A stretch of 38,889 nt of DNA from Bacilli bacterium (GCA_017450325.1 JAFSVB010000127.1:1-38889); one strand, 5' to 3'. Positions 7,721-16,002 are shown, counted from the first letter of the stretch. Notes: a model not told the origin generated them from the letters alone. Made by a program: numbers and translations.

Positions 7721-9931
7721 TTATAGAAGCTTTTCGGAAACGCGGAGTTCCCCGTTTGCGATTTTTTCCTGTAAGGTCTCAAGCGGTATCGCCTTGCCAA
7801 AGAGATATCCTTGCAGCCTTTCGCAATTCGCGCTGGAGAGAAATTCCCGCTCTTGGGAGGTCTCGACGCCTTCGGTGAGGGTACGCATTCCAAGGCGTTT
7901 GGCCATCTCGATGACCGATTCGACCAATGGTCGGGCTTTTGGGTTGTTCTCAAAGCCCGAGAGGAACTTCATGTCGATTTTCATGACGTCGAAGTCGAAG
8001 TCTTTTAGGACGTTCAAGGATGAATAGCCCGAACCGAAGTCATCCAGCCAGAGGGCGTAGCCAAGGCTCTTCAGCTCCTGCACCTTCTTTGTGAGAAGGC
8101 CTTCGTCATCCGATAAGGCGGATTCAGTAATCTCGACATGAAGATAGTCTTTTGGAACGCTATATTGCTTCACATAGCCCTCTAAGACATCCACGACGTC
8201 CATCAGTTCAAAGTCCAAGCGTGAGAAGTTAATGGAGACGGGCACGATCGGCATGTTGTTGTCGAGGCAATAACGGATGTCGCGACAGACAGATTCGAGG
8301 ATGCGCGCGTCGAGTTTGTGAACGAGTTTGGTCGCCTCGAGCGTCGGCACGAATTGTCCCGGAGAGAGGAAGCCGCGCTTCGGATCGATCCAACGCGCGA
8401 GCGCTTCCACGCCACATAGCGTCCCATCCTCGGACCAGACGACCGGTTGGTAGTATGGACGGACCCACTCCTCTTTGGCCGCGATGTCGATGCTATGGAT
8501 GACGTGTTGCATCAAATGATATCCGTCGTGCATCTTCTTATCGTATTCGCGGTAACGGTTGGTCAAGTCGTTGGCCAAGGTCGTGCAGGCGTAGCGGGCC
8601 TTATCCGAGGCGCGACGGGCGTCCTCGCCAAAGACGATCCGATATCCACCAACACGAACTTGAAGCGGAATATCTTCGTCAATCCGCCCTATTTTTTGAT
8701 CTAAGTCGCTGATTTTCTTATCCAGGTCCAAGGAATCCGCGAATACGAGGAAGTGGTCATCGCTTTGCCTGCAGCATAGCGCATCTTCGCCAAAGACCTC
8801 GCTGATGACACGCCCAGCGGACTGCAGGAACTTATTTCCGGCGTCGAACCCGCGCTGGTCGTTATAGGTCTTGAAGTTCGAGATATTTACGAAAAGAACG
8901 ATCTTGCCTTCCCGCTCGTGCATGGTGTTGAGGGTACGCACGAAGTGCTGGAAGTTATAAAGGTGCGTCAATTCATCGTAGTTGGCGAGGTATTCAAGTT
9001 CCTCGTCCTTAATGGCTTCGTTACGGCGTTGGTGATAGATGGAGATGCAAACCATCGTCAGCGAGATCAAGAAGGTGATGTAGTTGACAAGGTCGCCATC
9101 TTTGACCATCGCGCCGAAGGTATAGCCTTCTGAGGCGAGGACGTCCGCGCGATATTCCGTGGGCACGGAAATGGTCGCGTTGGCCAATAAGGACCAGAAC
9201 ATAATGAAGAGCCCCGTATTCATGATGATGGAGATATAGGGACGCCAAATAAGGAGGCACGCCCCGTAAAGCACCATGGTCAGGAAGCAAATCATCTGCT
9301 TCGGGTTGGAAGATGTGTAGTCGCTATAAGAGACTTTGACGCCGAAGGTGAAAAGCATCGCCGCGAAGAGAATCATAACGGTGATGTTCCAGGCGCGAGA
9401 CTTGGATTTTGCCTTATATGCGTGGACGGAACCGGCGATGATCGTGATAGTCAACAAGGCCGCGATGACGTACAAGGTGGCCAGCAAAACGTTCGATAGG
9501 ACATAACGGACGCCCTCGCGGTTGGAGTATGGCTCAAAAAAGCCGAAGATGCAGAACCCTAAAGCGGCGCCTGAAGCAATGCAATTGGCGATGAGCCTGG
9601 CTCTTGGGCTAAGCGTCTTCGCGCGATGATACGTCAACGCGAACACCATCACCGACAAAGCCGTCAGCAAGAAGAGGAAGAATACCGAAGTATACGTCAA
9701 AAGCCATCCGTTCTTCGTCGTCGCGCCCGACTGCCACTTCGGAATGACTTCGTCATGAGTCTGACGGATGATGAGCCAGATTTCGAGGATGATGACGACG
9801 GCGGACATGAAAATGCTGCTGCGGATATTCGTGTCCGATATGTATGCGTTTACGTATTTCGAGTTCTTATGGAACCCAAGAAGGTCGGCAAAGCCCCTTC
9901 CAACTCTTTTGAAAAATGATTTTATGTTCAT
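7721..9931 (-). CDS. Membrane GGDEF-EAL protein, probable c-di-GMP phosphodiesterase
   Basis: Hydrolyses c-di-GMP to pGpG. From the start MNIKSFFKRV (736 residues): about eight hydrophobic segments up to about residue 290, a GGDEF-like domain, then EAL to the C-terminus. The GGDEF motif is degenerate (RQSDDHF), so the cyclase part is probably inactive or a GTP sensor. The EAL catalytic set is complete: GVEALARW, SINFSR, EITESA, LDDFGSGYSS, KIDMKF and TEGVET. The longer upstream frame to 10060 is not family-like. The AAGGA ribosome site lies about 16 bases from the ATG, farther than usual, so expression may be low. Opposing activity to the cyclase at 5.4 kb is expected. Confidence 0.9.
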   Translation of the reverse strand: MNIKSFFKRVGRGFADLLGFHKNSKYVNAYISDTNIRSSIFMSAVVIILEIWLIIRQTHDEVIPKWQSGATTKNGWLLTYTSVFFLFLLTALSVMVFALTYHRAKTLSPRARLIANCIASGAALGFCIFGFFEPYSNREGVRYVLSNVLLATLYVIAALLTITIIAGSVHAYKAKSKSRAWNITVMILFAAMLFTFGVKVSYSDYTSSNPKQMICFLTMVLYGACLLIWRPYISIIMNTGLFIMFWSLLANATISVPTEYRADVLASEGYTFGAMVKDGDLVNYITFLISLTMVCISIYHQRRNEAIKDEELEYLANYDELTHLYNFQHFVRTLNTMHEREGKIVLFVNISNFKTYNDQRGFDAGNKFLQSAGRVISEVFGEDALCCRQSDDHFLVFADSLDLDKKISDLDQKIGRIDEDIPLQVRVGGYRIVFGEDARRASDKARYACTTLANDLTNRYREYDKKMHDGYHLMQHVIHSIDIAAKEEWVRPYYQPVVWSEDGTLCGVEALARWIDPKRGFLSPGQFVPTLEATKLVHKLDARILESVCRDIRYCLDNNMPIVPVSINFSRLDFELMDVVDVLEGYVKQYSVPKDYLHVEITESALSDDEGLLTKKVQELKSLGYALWLDDFGSGYSSLNVLKDFDFDVMKIDMKFLSGFENNPKARPLVESVIEMAKRLGMRTLTEGVETSQEREFLSSANCERLQGYLFGKAIPLETLQEKIANGELRVSEKLL

Positions 9932-10077
9932 AGCCGTACAATTTGTTTCCTTAATCTTAGACCCCTTCGGCGAGAATGGAAACGTGCAAGCGCATATGCA
10001 TACGTAGGACCCCGCGCGAAGAAATCGGATAAACAAGGAAACTACATGGGCGTATTGCACGTGCCTTATGTCTCATT

Positions 10078-10122
10078 AAAAAAGAAAAATATGCGCGATT
10101 TGCAGAGAAACCGCGCATATTT
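10078..10122 (-). terminator. Terminator of the redox operon
   Basis: Stem AAATATGCGCG (10087-10097) with CGCGCATATTT (10112-10122), 14-base loop, followed on the minus strand by a long T-rich run. It directly follows the hypA stop codon. Confidence 0.88.
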
Positions 10123-10123
10123 G

Positions 10124-10468
10124 TCAATGTCCTTTGATTTCCGTAATCTCGAATTCGTAGCCGGTCTTCGTGTCATAGTCCTCGCAACCGCAATAGGGGC
10201 AAACCCTCTTGCATTTTGCGATAGGGAACTGTTTTTCGCAGTTATGGCACTCGCCGATGGATTCCACGTAGTTGATCACGAGTTTGCAGTCTTTGATCTT
10301 ATCGGAGTCCTCGACGGCTGCTGGCCAGCACTCCTCCATGAAGCGCGGGACGATGCCCGTCGCCTCGCCGACAGTGAGGGTAACCTCATGAATATCGGTA
10401 AGGTTGTTTTCCTCCATGAAGTCCTCGAGCGTGCGGATAATCTCTACCGCATAGCCGAGCTCATGCAT
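10124..10468 (-). CDS. hypA: HypA/HybF-type nickel metallochaperone
   Basis: Delivers nickel to hydrogenase (or urease) maturation. The 114-residue protein begins MHE, whose N-terminal amine and His bind Ni(II) in the family, and carries a zinc-ribbon with CHNC and CPYCGC pairs; the length is exactly that of the family. A GAGGG ribosome site lies about 8 bases before the ATG. It follows the large Fe-S flavoprotein gene by 3 bases, so the two are cotranscribed. No hydrogenase or other hyp gene is in the window, so the target enzyme is either elsewhere or the protein serves the adjacent oxidoreductase operon (inference). Confidence 0.9.
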   Translation of the reverse strand: MHELGYAVEIIRTLEDFMEENNLTDIHEVTLTVGEATGIVPRFMEECWPAAVEDSDKIKDCKLVINYVESIGECHNCEKQFPIAKCKRVCPYCGCEDYDTKTGYEFEITEIKGH

Positions 10469-10471
10469 CCG

Positions 10472-13210
10472 TTAGTCCCTCTTGAAGGCACCGACGGCGA
10501 TTTTCACCGCGCGCTTCACCGTATGGCCTGCGGCCTTAGGAAGAATCGCGGAGAAATCCTTTCCGTAGATGTTCGTCTTCTTGACGAGGTGAGCGGCATC
10601 GAATTGGCACTTGATGACGCATTGGCCGCATCCGACGCAGAGGTTCGGATCGACGACGGCGCGTCCACAGGAAAGGCAGCGAGCCGCCTCTTTCTTGATC
10701 TGCTCTTCCGTCAGGATGCCACGGTTATCCTTGTAGGATTTCGTGTCGACGGGGCCAACGGCAGGAATCTGACGCGGGGTGTTGTCGAAGCCAAGCTCCT
10801 CTTGGTTGAGGTTCTCGATATCGATTTGCTTGAAGTCGCGAAGGTTGCGTCCCGCCTCGAGCAATTGACCAGGCTGAACATGACGGTGCAAGGAAATAGC
10901 CGCGATTTTGCCTGTCGCGATCGCATCGATGGCGAAACGCGCGCCGTGATAGCAATCGCCACCGACGAAGATGTCGGGGTCGGCGGTCTGAAGCGTGGCG
11001 GGCTCGGCGAGCACGGTGCCGCGCGGCGAGAGGGTCACGCCCGTCCCTTCGAAGAGCTTGCCATAGTCAAAGGCCTGACCGATGGCGAGCAAGATCGCCG
11101 TGCCTTCGGCAAGCGTGGTCTCGTTTTCATCGTATTTGGGGTTAAAACGGCCATTCTCGTCTTTGACGGAAACGCACTTCTTGAAGAGCAGTCCTTTGAG
11201 GGTCTTTCCTTCGAGTTTGATTTCCTTGGGACCGAAGCCGTTATGGATGACGATGCCTTCCTCTTCCGCTTCTTTGATTTCGTCTTCGGAGGAGGGCATT
11301 TCGTTACGCTGTTCCAAGCAATAGAGGTCGACTTTGTCGGCGCCTTGACGAAGGGCGGTGCGCGCGACGTCCATCGCGACATTGCCACCGCCGACGACGA
11401 GGACGTTGCCCGAGAGCTTCTTGCCATGGCCGAGGTTGGCGTCGCGTAAGAAGTCCAAGCCGCCGACGACATCCGGATGGTCTTCGTTTTCTAAGCCGAG
11501 TTTGCGGGATTTCTGCGCGCCGACGGCAACGAAGATGCCATGCACGCCCTGTTTCTTCAGATCCGCGATGGTGATGTCCTTGCCGACTTCGCAGCCGGTG
11601 ACGAACTTGACGCCCATGTCTTTGATGATCTGGATTTCGGCGTCGACGACATCCTTCTGCAGGCGGAAGCCAGGGATGCCAAATGTCATCATGCCGCCCA
11701 CCTTTTCTTCTTTCTCATAAACGGTGATGTCATAACCATCCTGAGCAAGGTAATAGGCGCAGGTTAAGCCAGCGGGGCCGCCGCCGATAATCGCGATTTT
11801 CTTATCGTGATAGTCATGGCGCTTCCAAGGCATGAAGCGGCTTTCCGCATGGAGCTCCTGCTCCGCGACGAATTTCTTGATGTCGTCAATCGCGACGGCC
11901 TGGTCGATGCTGCCGCGGGTGCAATGAAGTTCGCAGGGATGGTAGCAAACGCGTCCGCAGACAGCTGGGAAAGGATTCTCGTGTTTGATGAGGGCGAGGG
12001 CCTCGCGATAACGGCCGTTCGCCGCCATTTTGATGTAACCCTGAACGCCGATGTGGGCCGGGCACCAGGTTTTGCAAGGCGCGGTGCCGGTTTCCTTGAC
12101 GACGTCGCTGCGGGTGAAACGATAGTCCGCATTGAACTTCGCCTTCGCGACGGTATGGGAGCCTAAGGCCTTTTGCATCTCGATTTTGGGTTCCACCTTC
12201 TGAGGGAGCTTGGTGCCAAGACGGATGGCGTTGACGGGGCAATATTCAACGCACTTACCGCAGGCGACGCAGTTCGCGACATTGATTTCACAACGATAGT
12301 TGGAGGCGACGGCTTCGTTGGTCTTGAACTCCTCGACAGGGCGCAAGCCAAAGCAAGCGCAGCCGCAGCAGTCGCAGATGGCGGTCGTATTGCCTTCGCC
12401 TAAGCCTTCGATGGAGGGGATGCAGTGCATCAAGCCCTCTTCCTCGCAGTTATGGAGGATCTCCTCGATTTCCTGACGGGAGATTTGACGGTCTTTGCCC
12501 GTGCGGACGAAGAACTTCGCGGCTTTGCCAAGCTTTAGGCAGCGGTCCGCGGCCATATGGCCACAGCCTTCGCCCATCTCCGTGCGGCAAGTACGGCAAG
12601 AGCAGGCGCCGACGGAATAATAATCATATTTATCTAAATAGAAGGAGATGGTGTCGCGCTCGTCGGGCTTCTCGCCTTTTGGTAAGGCGCGCTCGATGGG
12701 GATGACTCTCATCAAGCCATAGCCATTTGGAAGCATGGGGCCCATGGTCGAAAGGCGGTCATGGGTATATTGGTTGAAGGCGCGGCGGATTTCGGGATGC
12801 TCTTCGGCGTTGGGCGAAACGACCATGATCTCCAATAGGCCTGGGGCGAAGATCGGGCAGAAATACTCGAAGTGTCCATCGGATTCGATGAGGTCTTCGC
12901 GAATGACGCCAAGGTAGCCGAGGTGGGCGCCGACTTTATGGACTCTCTCGATGTCCCAGCCGAGTTTTTGGCTCACGTACTCGTCGGTGCGGATTTTACG
13001 CAGGCCAAGCGAGAGGATGAAGTCGCATTCCTCGTCGGAGACCGAGCCTGCAAGAGCGTAGTACTCAGGAGCGTTCGCGTCGATTTTGTTGAGCAAGCCA
13101 GAGGGGCCGCCGATCATCTTCGCGACTTTGACGATTTTCTTACGAAGGGGCTTGTCGCCATCCGCGACGGGCTTGCCTTCCCAAAGAATGATATTTTCAC
13201 CGGATTTCAT
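10472..13210 (-). CDS. Multi-cluster Fe-S flavoprotein, glutamate-synthase-small-subunit-like NAD(P)H oxidoreductase
   Basis: A 912-residue cytosolic electron-transfer enzyme. The first 300 residues form a Cys-rich region (ACSCRTC, GCGHM, CDCCGCAC) preceded by a winged-helix-like stretch. A ferredoxin pair CVACGKCVEYCP follows near 320, then the GltD-like N-terminal Cys set (CKTWCPAHI, CGRVCYHPCELHC), an FAD dinucleotide fold IIGGGPAGLTCAYYL, an NAD(P)H fold VVGGGNVAMDVART, the closing GGDCYHGARFAIDAIATGK, and a last ferredoxin CVGCGQCVIKCQ. Such fusions in strict anaerobes pass electrons between NAD(P)H and ferredoxin-linked partners; true glutamate synthase activity needs a large subunit that is not here. 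An AAGGAG site precedes the ATG. Middle gene of a three-gene operon ending in hypA. Confidence 0.85.
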   Translation of the reverse strand: MKSGENIILWEGKPVADGDKPLRKKIVKVAKMIGGPSGLLNKIDANAPEYYALAGSVSDEECDFILSLGLRKIRTDEYVSQKLGWDIERVHKVGAHLGYLGVIREDLIESDGHFEYFCPIFAPGLLEIMVVSPNAEEHPEIRRAFNQYTHDRLSTMGPMLPNGYGLMRVIPIERALPKGEKPDERDTISFYLDKYDYYSVGACSCRTCRTEMGEGCGHMAADRCLKLGKAAKFFVRTGKDRQISRQEIEEILHNCEEEGLMHCIPSIEGLGEGNTTAICDCCGCACFGLRPVEEFKTNEAVASNYRCEINVANCVACGKCVEYCPVNAIRLGTKLPQKVEPKIEMQKALGSHTVAKAKFNADYRFTRSDVVKETGTAPCKTWCPAHIGVQGYIKMAANGRYREALALIKHENPFPAVCGRVCYHPCELHCTRGSIDQAVAIDDIKKFVAEQELHAESRFMPWKRHDYHDKKIAIIGGGPAGLTCAYYLAQDGYDITVYEKEEKVGGMMTFGIPGFRLQKDVVDAEIQIIKDMGVKFVTGCEVGKDITIADLKKQGVHGIFVAVGAQKSRKLGLENEDHPDVVGGLDFLRDANLGHGKKLSGNVLVVGGGNVAMDVARTALRQGADKVDLYCLEQRNEMPSSEDEIKEAEEEGIVIHNGFGPKEIKLEGKTLKGLLFKKCVSVKDENGRFNPKYDENETTLAEGTAILLAIGQAFDYGKLFEGTGVTLSPRGTVLAEPATLQTADPDIFVGGDCYHGARFAIDAIATGKIAAISLHRHVQPGQLLEAGRNLRDFKQIDIENLNQEELGFDNTPRQIPAVGPVDTKSYKDNRGILTEEQIKKEAARCLSCGRAVVDPNLCVGCGQCVIKCQFDAAHLVKKTNIYGKDFSAILPKAAGHTVKRAVKIAVGAFKRD

Positions 13211-13220
13211 AGGTTTCTCC

Positions 13221-13490
13221 TTAGTTGACGGTCAAGACGAGCTTGCTGCCCGAAACGAGCAGATAGAGCTTGGGGCATTTGCCATTGAGGACGAAATAGG
13301 CATTGGAGCGATAGACGCGTCCGCCGATTTCAACCTCCGCCTGAATCGTGGCTTCGGTGGGCGCGATTGGGATTTCAATGACGCTTTGGTCAACCTTCAT
13401 CGTTGCCTTAGGCCGCTCGTCGAAAAGGATGGCGATATCGGAGGAGCAACCTAAAGCTCCGATTCGTTTTTCAATCGTGATAGTTTCCAT
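13221..13490 (-). CDS. Small beta-rich protein of unknown function, first gene of the redox operon
   Basis: An 89-residue protein that I do not recognise. Predicted mostly beta strands (METITIEKRIGAL, SVIEIPIAPTEATIQ, GSKLVLTVN); no signal peptide or membrane segment; only two Cys (GCS and GKC), spaced too widely for a classic metal site. The stop lies 10 bases before the Fe-S flavoprotein start, so it is very probably cotranscribed and may be an accessory subunit. It has no ribosome site, and its start lies 9 bases from a good -10 element, which points to leaderless translation. Confidence 0.6.
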   Translation of the reverse strand: METITIEKRIGALGCSSDIAILFDERPKATMKVDQSVIEIPIAPTEATIQAEVEIGGRVYRSNAYFVLNGKCPKLYLLVSGSKLVLTVN

Positions 13491-13499
13491 CTTGGCTCG

Positions 13500-13552
13500 A
13501 TTTTAGGCTTTTTCCACCAATAACTCAACAAACGCTCGAACAATATGTTCGA
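13500..13552 (-). promoter_or_regulatory. Promoter and upstream dyad of the redox operon
   Basis: On the minus strand TTGAGT (13523-13528) and TAAAAT (13500-13505) are spaced by exactly 17 bases. The -10 ends 9 bases before the ATG at 13490, so the 5' leader would be only 2-3 bases. Just upstream of the -35 is a perfect inverted repeat, TCGAACA-ATA-TGTTCGA (13536-13552), placed as an activator or repressor site. It looks like a Bacillus LexA box but the spacer between CGAAC and GTTCG is 5 rather than 4. Confidence 0.65.
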
Positions 13553-13613
13553 TAATCTTAGATAACCGCTTGTCCTTTCACTACTTTCGCCGATAAATCT
13601 CCGCAAAAGGCCC

Positions 13614-13931
13614 CTATTCGTAAAAATAACCAAACCGCGACAAATCGACTTTGCCATCTTGGACTTCAATCCCATCGAGCGTTAATCGGGCTTTTTGCCC
13701 CGCTTCTCCACCGAATGCAAACGCTTTTGAAAGCCGCCCCTTCGCATCGACGACGCGGTAGCAGGGAAAGCGTTTTCCGTCGGGATTATGGTGTAAAGCG
13801 TTGCCGATGGCCCGGGAAAGATTCTTATTCCCAAGCCGCTTGGCAATCGCGCCATAAGTCGTCACTTTTCCATCGGGTATTTCCAACAAGGTAAATAAGA
13901 CGCGCTGGCGAAAGTCTTTTTCCATGCCCAT
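13614..13931 (-). CDS. MGMT/ATL-family DNA-repair protein
   Basis: About 104-106 residues, corresponding only to the DNA-binding domain of O6-alkylguanine alkyltransferase. Motifs: VLFTLLEIPDGKVTTYGAIAKR, the arginine-finger helix region SRAIGNALHHNP, and the active loop FPCYRVVD. The acceptor Cys is kept but the usual following His (PCHRV), which activates the Cys, is Tyr. It may therefore act as an alkyltransferase-like sensor or have altered reactivity. Start candidates are ATG at 13931 and 13925; neither has an SD, and a longer frame to 14054 reads through the neighbouring terminator and is rejected. A TATCAT element touches the start region, so the message may be leaderless. Confidence 0.82.
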   Translation of the reverse strand: MGMEKDFRQRVLFTLLEIPDGKVTTYGAIAKRLGNKNLSRAIGNALHHNPDGKRFPCYRVVDAKGRLSKAFAFGGEAGQKARLTLDGIEVQDGKVDLSRFGYFYE

Positions 13932-13934
13932 ATG

Positions 13935-13990
13935 ATAACAACAAAAAGAAAAAGAACCGCGCCAGGCATAGTTGCGAGACGACGGTTCTT
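13935..13990 (-). terminator. Terminator of the HdeD-like gene
   Basis: Stem AAGAACCG (13952-13959) with CGGTTCTT (13983-13990), followed on the minus strand by TTTTTCTTTTTG. It begins 5 bases after the HdeD-like stop and ends right before the MGMT-like start. Confidence 0.82.
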
Positions 13991-13995
13991 GTGCC

Positions 13996-14520
13996 TTACT
14001 TGTGGCTCTTCTTAGGCGAACCAATGAACGCCGAGATGAGCACGAACGCGCCATAAAGGGCGATCACGATACCGACGATGATCCAGAAGGCGGTGCGGAA
14101 ATCGGGGATTCCAAGGTAGAGCGCGCTAAGCAAAACGCAAATCGCGCCGGCGACCAACTGGCCAATGCCATTGAAAACGTAGCCTTTGACAAGGAAGTAA
14201 AGACCCGTGAGCATGAGTCCGGCACCAACGCCCATGATGACCAAAACCATGAGGTTGATAAAGACGCCAAAAGACACCCAACCAGTGAATAAGCCGATGG
14301 AAACCGAGATGAGGACCGCGCCCATAAGCACATACAAAACCGGCAAGGGTAGCTTCTTCGCAATATGGAAGCAGGCGAGGATAATCGACGCGATGCCAAC
14401 CACGAGGAACACGATAGCAAAGTAAGTATCCGCGACCGCGGTGACTCCATAGATAGAAATGAGCACGCCAAGCACGAGAATGATGATGCCTTCAAGAGCA
14501 GTAGACAGCTTATTGTTCAT
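13996..14520 (-). CDS. HdeD-like (DUF308) small membrane protein
   Basis: A 174-residue protein made almost wholly of six transmembrane segments arranged as repeated hairpins, beginning LEGIIILVLGVLISIYGV and ending in a short basic tail SPKKSHK inside the cell. This matches the HdeD/DUF308 fold, whose E. coli member is linked to acid resistance; the role here is unknown. A good AAAGGAG site lies 8 bases before the ATG. The 271-base region upstream holds a TATAAT at 14664-14669 (minus strand) without a clear -35, and a 10-base palindrome GCATTAATGC at 14603-14612; otherwise I see nothing in it. Own terminator downstream, so probably monocistronic. Confidence 0.78.
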   Translation of the reverse strand: MNNKLSTALEGIIILVLGVLISIYGVTAVADTYFAIVFLVVGIASIILACFHIAKKLPLPVLYVLMGAVLISVSIGLFTGWVSFGVFINLMVLVIMGVGAGLMLTGLYFLVKGYVFNGIGQLVAGAICVLLSALYLGIPDFRTAFWIIVGIVIALYGAFVLISAFIGSPKKSHK

Positions 14521-14791
14521 TTTATGACTCCTTTCAACGGGAAAGGATTATATGCCTTTATGGAAGGGAGGGTAATAGTTTTTCTCTATTGGGGAAAAAT
14601 CCGCATTAATGCAAACATTGAAAAGATAAAAAGCGTCGCGGAAAGATGCGTTAATCAGAAAAGATTATATAAGGAAACAAAAGCGAATATCCGCCTAAAA
14701 CAAGGATAATTCGGTACTTAAAATCCCCGCAGATTTAAGAAAAACAGCGCAAAACGCCGATTTTCCATTTTATTTTTCCGTTGTTCTTCGA

Positions 14792-15511
14792 TTACTTTTT
14801 ATCGATGATCGAATAGTTCTTGCTTTCGAAGCGAACGATTTTGTTGTCCCCGATGGAGAAAGTGATGAATACGTTTGAACCAATGGTCACGTTGTTGCCG
14901 ATGACCGTATCGCCGCCAAGGATGGAGGCTCCCGAATAGATGATGACGTTGTTCTTGATGGTCGGGTGCCGTTTCTTATCGCGAAGCTCATCGGCGTGTT
15001 CCAAAGACTTCGCGCCGAGGGTAACGCCTTGATAAATGCGCACGTTATCGCCGATTTCAGCAGTCTCGCCGATGACGATGCCCGTACCATGGTCAATGAA
15101 GAAGAAATGGCCGATCTTCGCGCCTGGATGAATGTCGATGCCGGTTGAGGAATGGGCGAGTTCGCTCATCATGCGAGGCAGCAAGGGAATGCCGTGATTA
15201 TAGAATAAATGCGCGATACGATGGACCAAGATGGCATAGAAACCAGGATATGCCGTGATGATTTCCTCGCGGCTTTTCGCAGCGGGGTCACCGTTATACG
15301 CAGCCTCGACATCTTCGTCGAGCAGCGCCTTGATCGGTTGAATGTCTTTAAGGTATTCCTCAAAGCGGTAATCCGACCCTAGACCTTCCATCGCTTTGTC
15401 GAAGAAGCGAGGGAAGTCCTTTTCTTCTTCCTCGGTGTTATCCTGCAGACAGGTCCTGCCATAGAAATGACTATTGGTCCACTTGATGATACGTTTGGCT
15501 GTGCATTTCAT
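14792..15511 (-). CDS. cysE: Serine O-acetyltransferase
   Basis: Transfers acetyl from acetyl-CoA to L-serine, the first step of cysteine synthesis. The 239-residue protein has the helical N-terminal domain ([17 protein letters not shown]) and the left-handed beta-helix with hexapeptide repeats: [20 protein letters not shown] containing the catalytic His and Asp, then [20 protein letters not shown]. The C-terminal end is unusual: instead of the common GNPAR tail, whose last residues bind cysteine synthase, it ends in a charged segment closing with IIDKK. So complex formation with CysK may be lost. A strong AAAGGAG site precedes the ATG. No cysK is nearby. Confidence 0.88.
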   Translation of the reverse strand: MKCTAKRIIKWTNSHFYGRTCLQDNTEEEEKDFPRFFDKAMEGLGSDYRFEEYLKDIQPIKALLDEDVEAAYNGDPAAKSREEIITAYPGFYAILVHRIAHLFYNHGIPLLPRMMSELAHSSTGIDIHPGAKIGHFFFIDHGTGIVIGETAEIGDNVRIYQGVTLGAKSLEHADELRDKKRHPTIKNNVIIYSGASILGGDTVIGNNVTIGSNVFITFSIGDNKIVRFESKNYSIIDKK

Positions 15512-15530
15512 GTTCGGCTCCTTTATGCGC

Positions 15531-15616
15531 CTAAGCGCTTAGATGGTCATCGAAAACATCAGGGGTTCTTAGCAAAAGACGAATAACAATTAACGCTTAT
15601 ATGACGTGCGCGCACG
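15531..15616. promoter_or_regulatory. Two 12-base palindromes upstream of cysE
   Basis: CTAAGCGCTTAG (15531-15542) lies 20 bases before the cysE ATG, and CGTGCGCGCACG (15605-15616) lies about 95 bases before it. Both are perfect. They could be operators of a cysteine or sulfur regulator; I could not match either to a known box. Confidence 0.35.
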
Positions 15617-15695
15617 CAAAGAAGACAAACAGCTTTCATTCGTGAAGCGGCATCGCCAAGGAGAGAATCGACCTAATAAAGGTTTTGATAGAGTA

Positions 15696-15742
15696 AAACG
15701 GAAAACTTTTCCTTAGGGCTCATCCGCCAGTATTTTCCGTTT
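15696..15742 (-). terminator. Probable terminator of the AbrB-type gene
   Basis: Perfect 10-base arms AAACGGAAAA (15696-15705) and TTTTCCGTTT (15733-15742) with a long 27-base loop, just after the AbrB-type stop codon. The following T-tract is short, so termination may be weak. Confidence 0.55.
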
Positions 15743-15756
15743 GCGAGGAACCTGTT

Positions 15757-16002
15757 TTATTCTTGTCCGACTTCTTCGCCTTCTTCAGCAGGCTGATCGA
15801 CGCCAAGCTGCTGCTTGAGTTCGGCGAGCTCGCGCTCCATCTCCTCAACATACTTCTTCGGCTTGATGACGATGGGGGTAACCAAAAGGGTTCCGTCTTC
15901 GTTGATGGCGATATCGAGAAGGTCGCCCTTATGAAGATTGAGCTTCTTCGCGATCTGGGGTGGAAGAGGAACAAGTAGTTTCGCTTTGATTTCAGTAGTC
16001 AT
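15757..16002 (-). CDS. AbrB/SpoVT-type transcriptional regulator
   Basis: An 81-residue DNA-binding protein. The N-terminal 45 residues are the swapped-hairpin AbrB domain: the basic first strand EIKAKLLVPLPPQIAKKL, LHKGDLLDIAI, and DGTLLVTPI. The C-terminal part is a charged helix (YVEEMERELAELKQQLG) followed by an acidic tail, suitable for multimerisation. The start MTTEIKAK at 16002 is chosen because AGGAG sits 7 bases before it; the ATG at 16008 is too close and the longer frame to 16137 is not family-like. AbrB-type proteins act as transition-state regulators or as antitoxins; no toxin gene adjoins it, so a global or autoregulatory role is more likely. Confidence 0.82.
   Translation of the reverse strand: MTTEIKAKLLVPLPPQIAKKLNLHKGDLLDIAINEDGTLLVTPIVIKPKKYVEEMERELAELKQQLGVDQPAEEGEEVGQE

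Noticed and set aside
10046-11449. 467-codon open frame on the plus strand
   Set aside because: It lies antisense to hypA and the Fe-S flavoprotein, whose motifs are unmistakable; its translation has no recognisable domain and reflects the codon bias of the real genes.
13536-13552. True LexA/SOS box
   Set aside because: The half-sites CGAAC and GTTCG are separated by 5 bases, not 4, so it is reported only as an unassigned dyad.
13932-14054. Longer N-terminus for the MGMT-like protein
   Set aside because: It would be translated through the HdeD terminator and adds residues with no family similarity.
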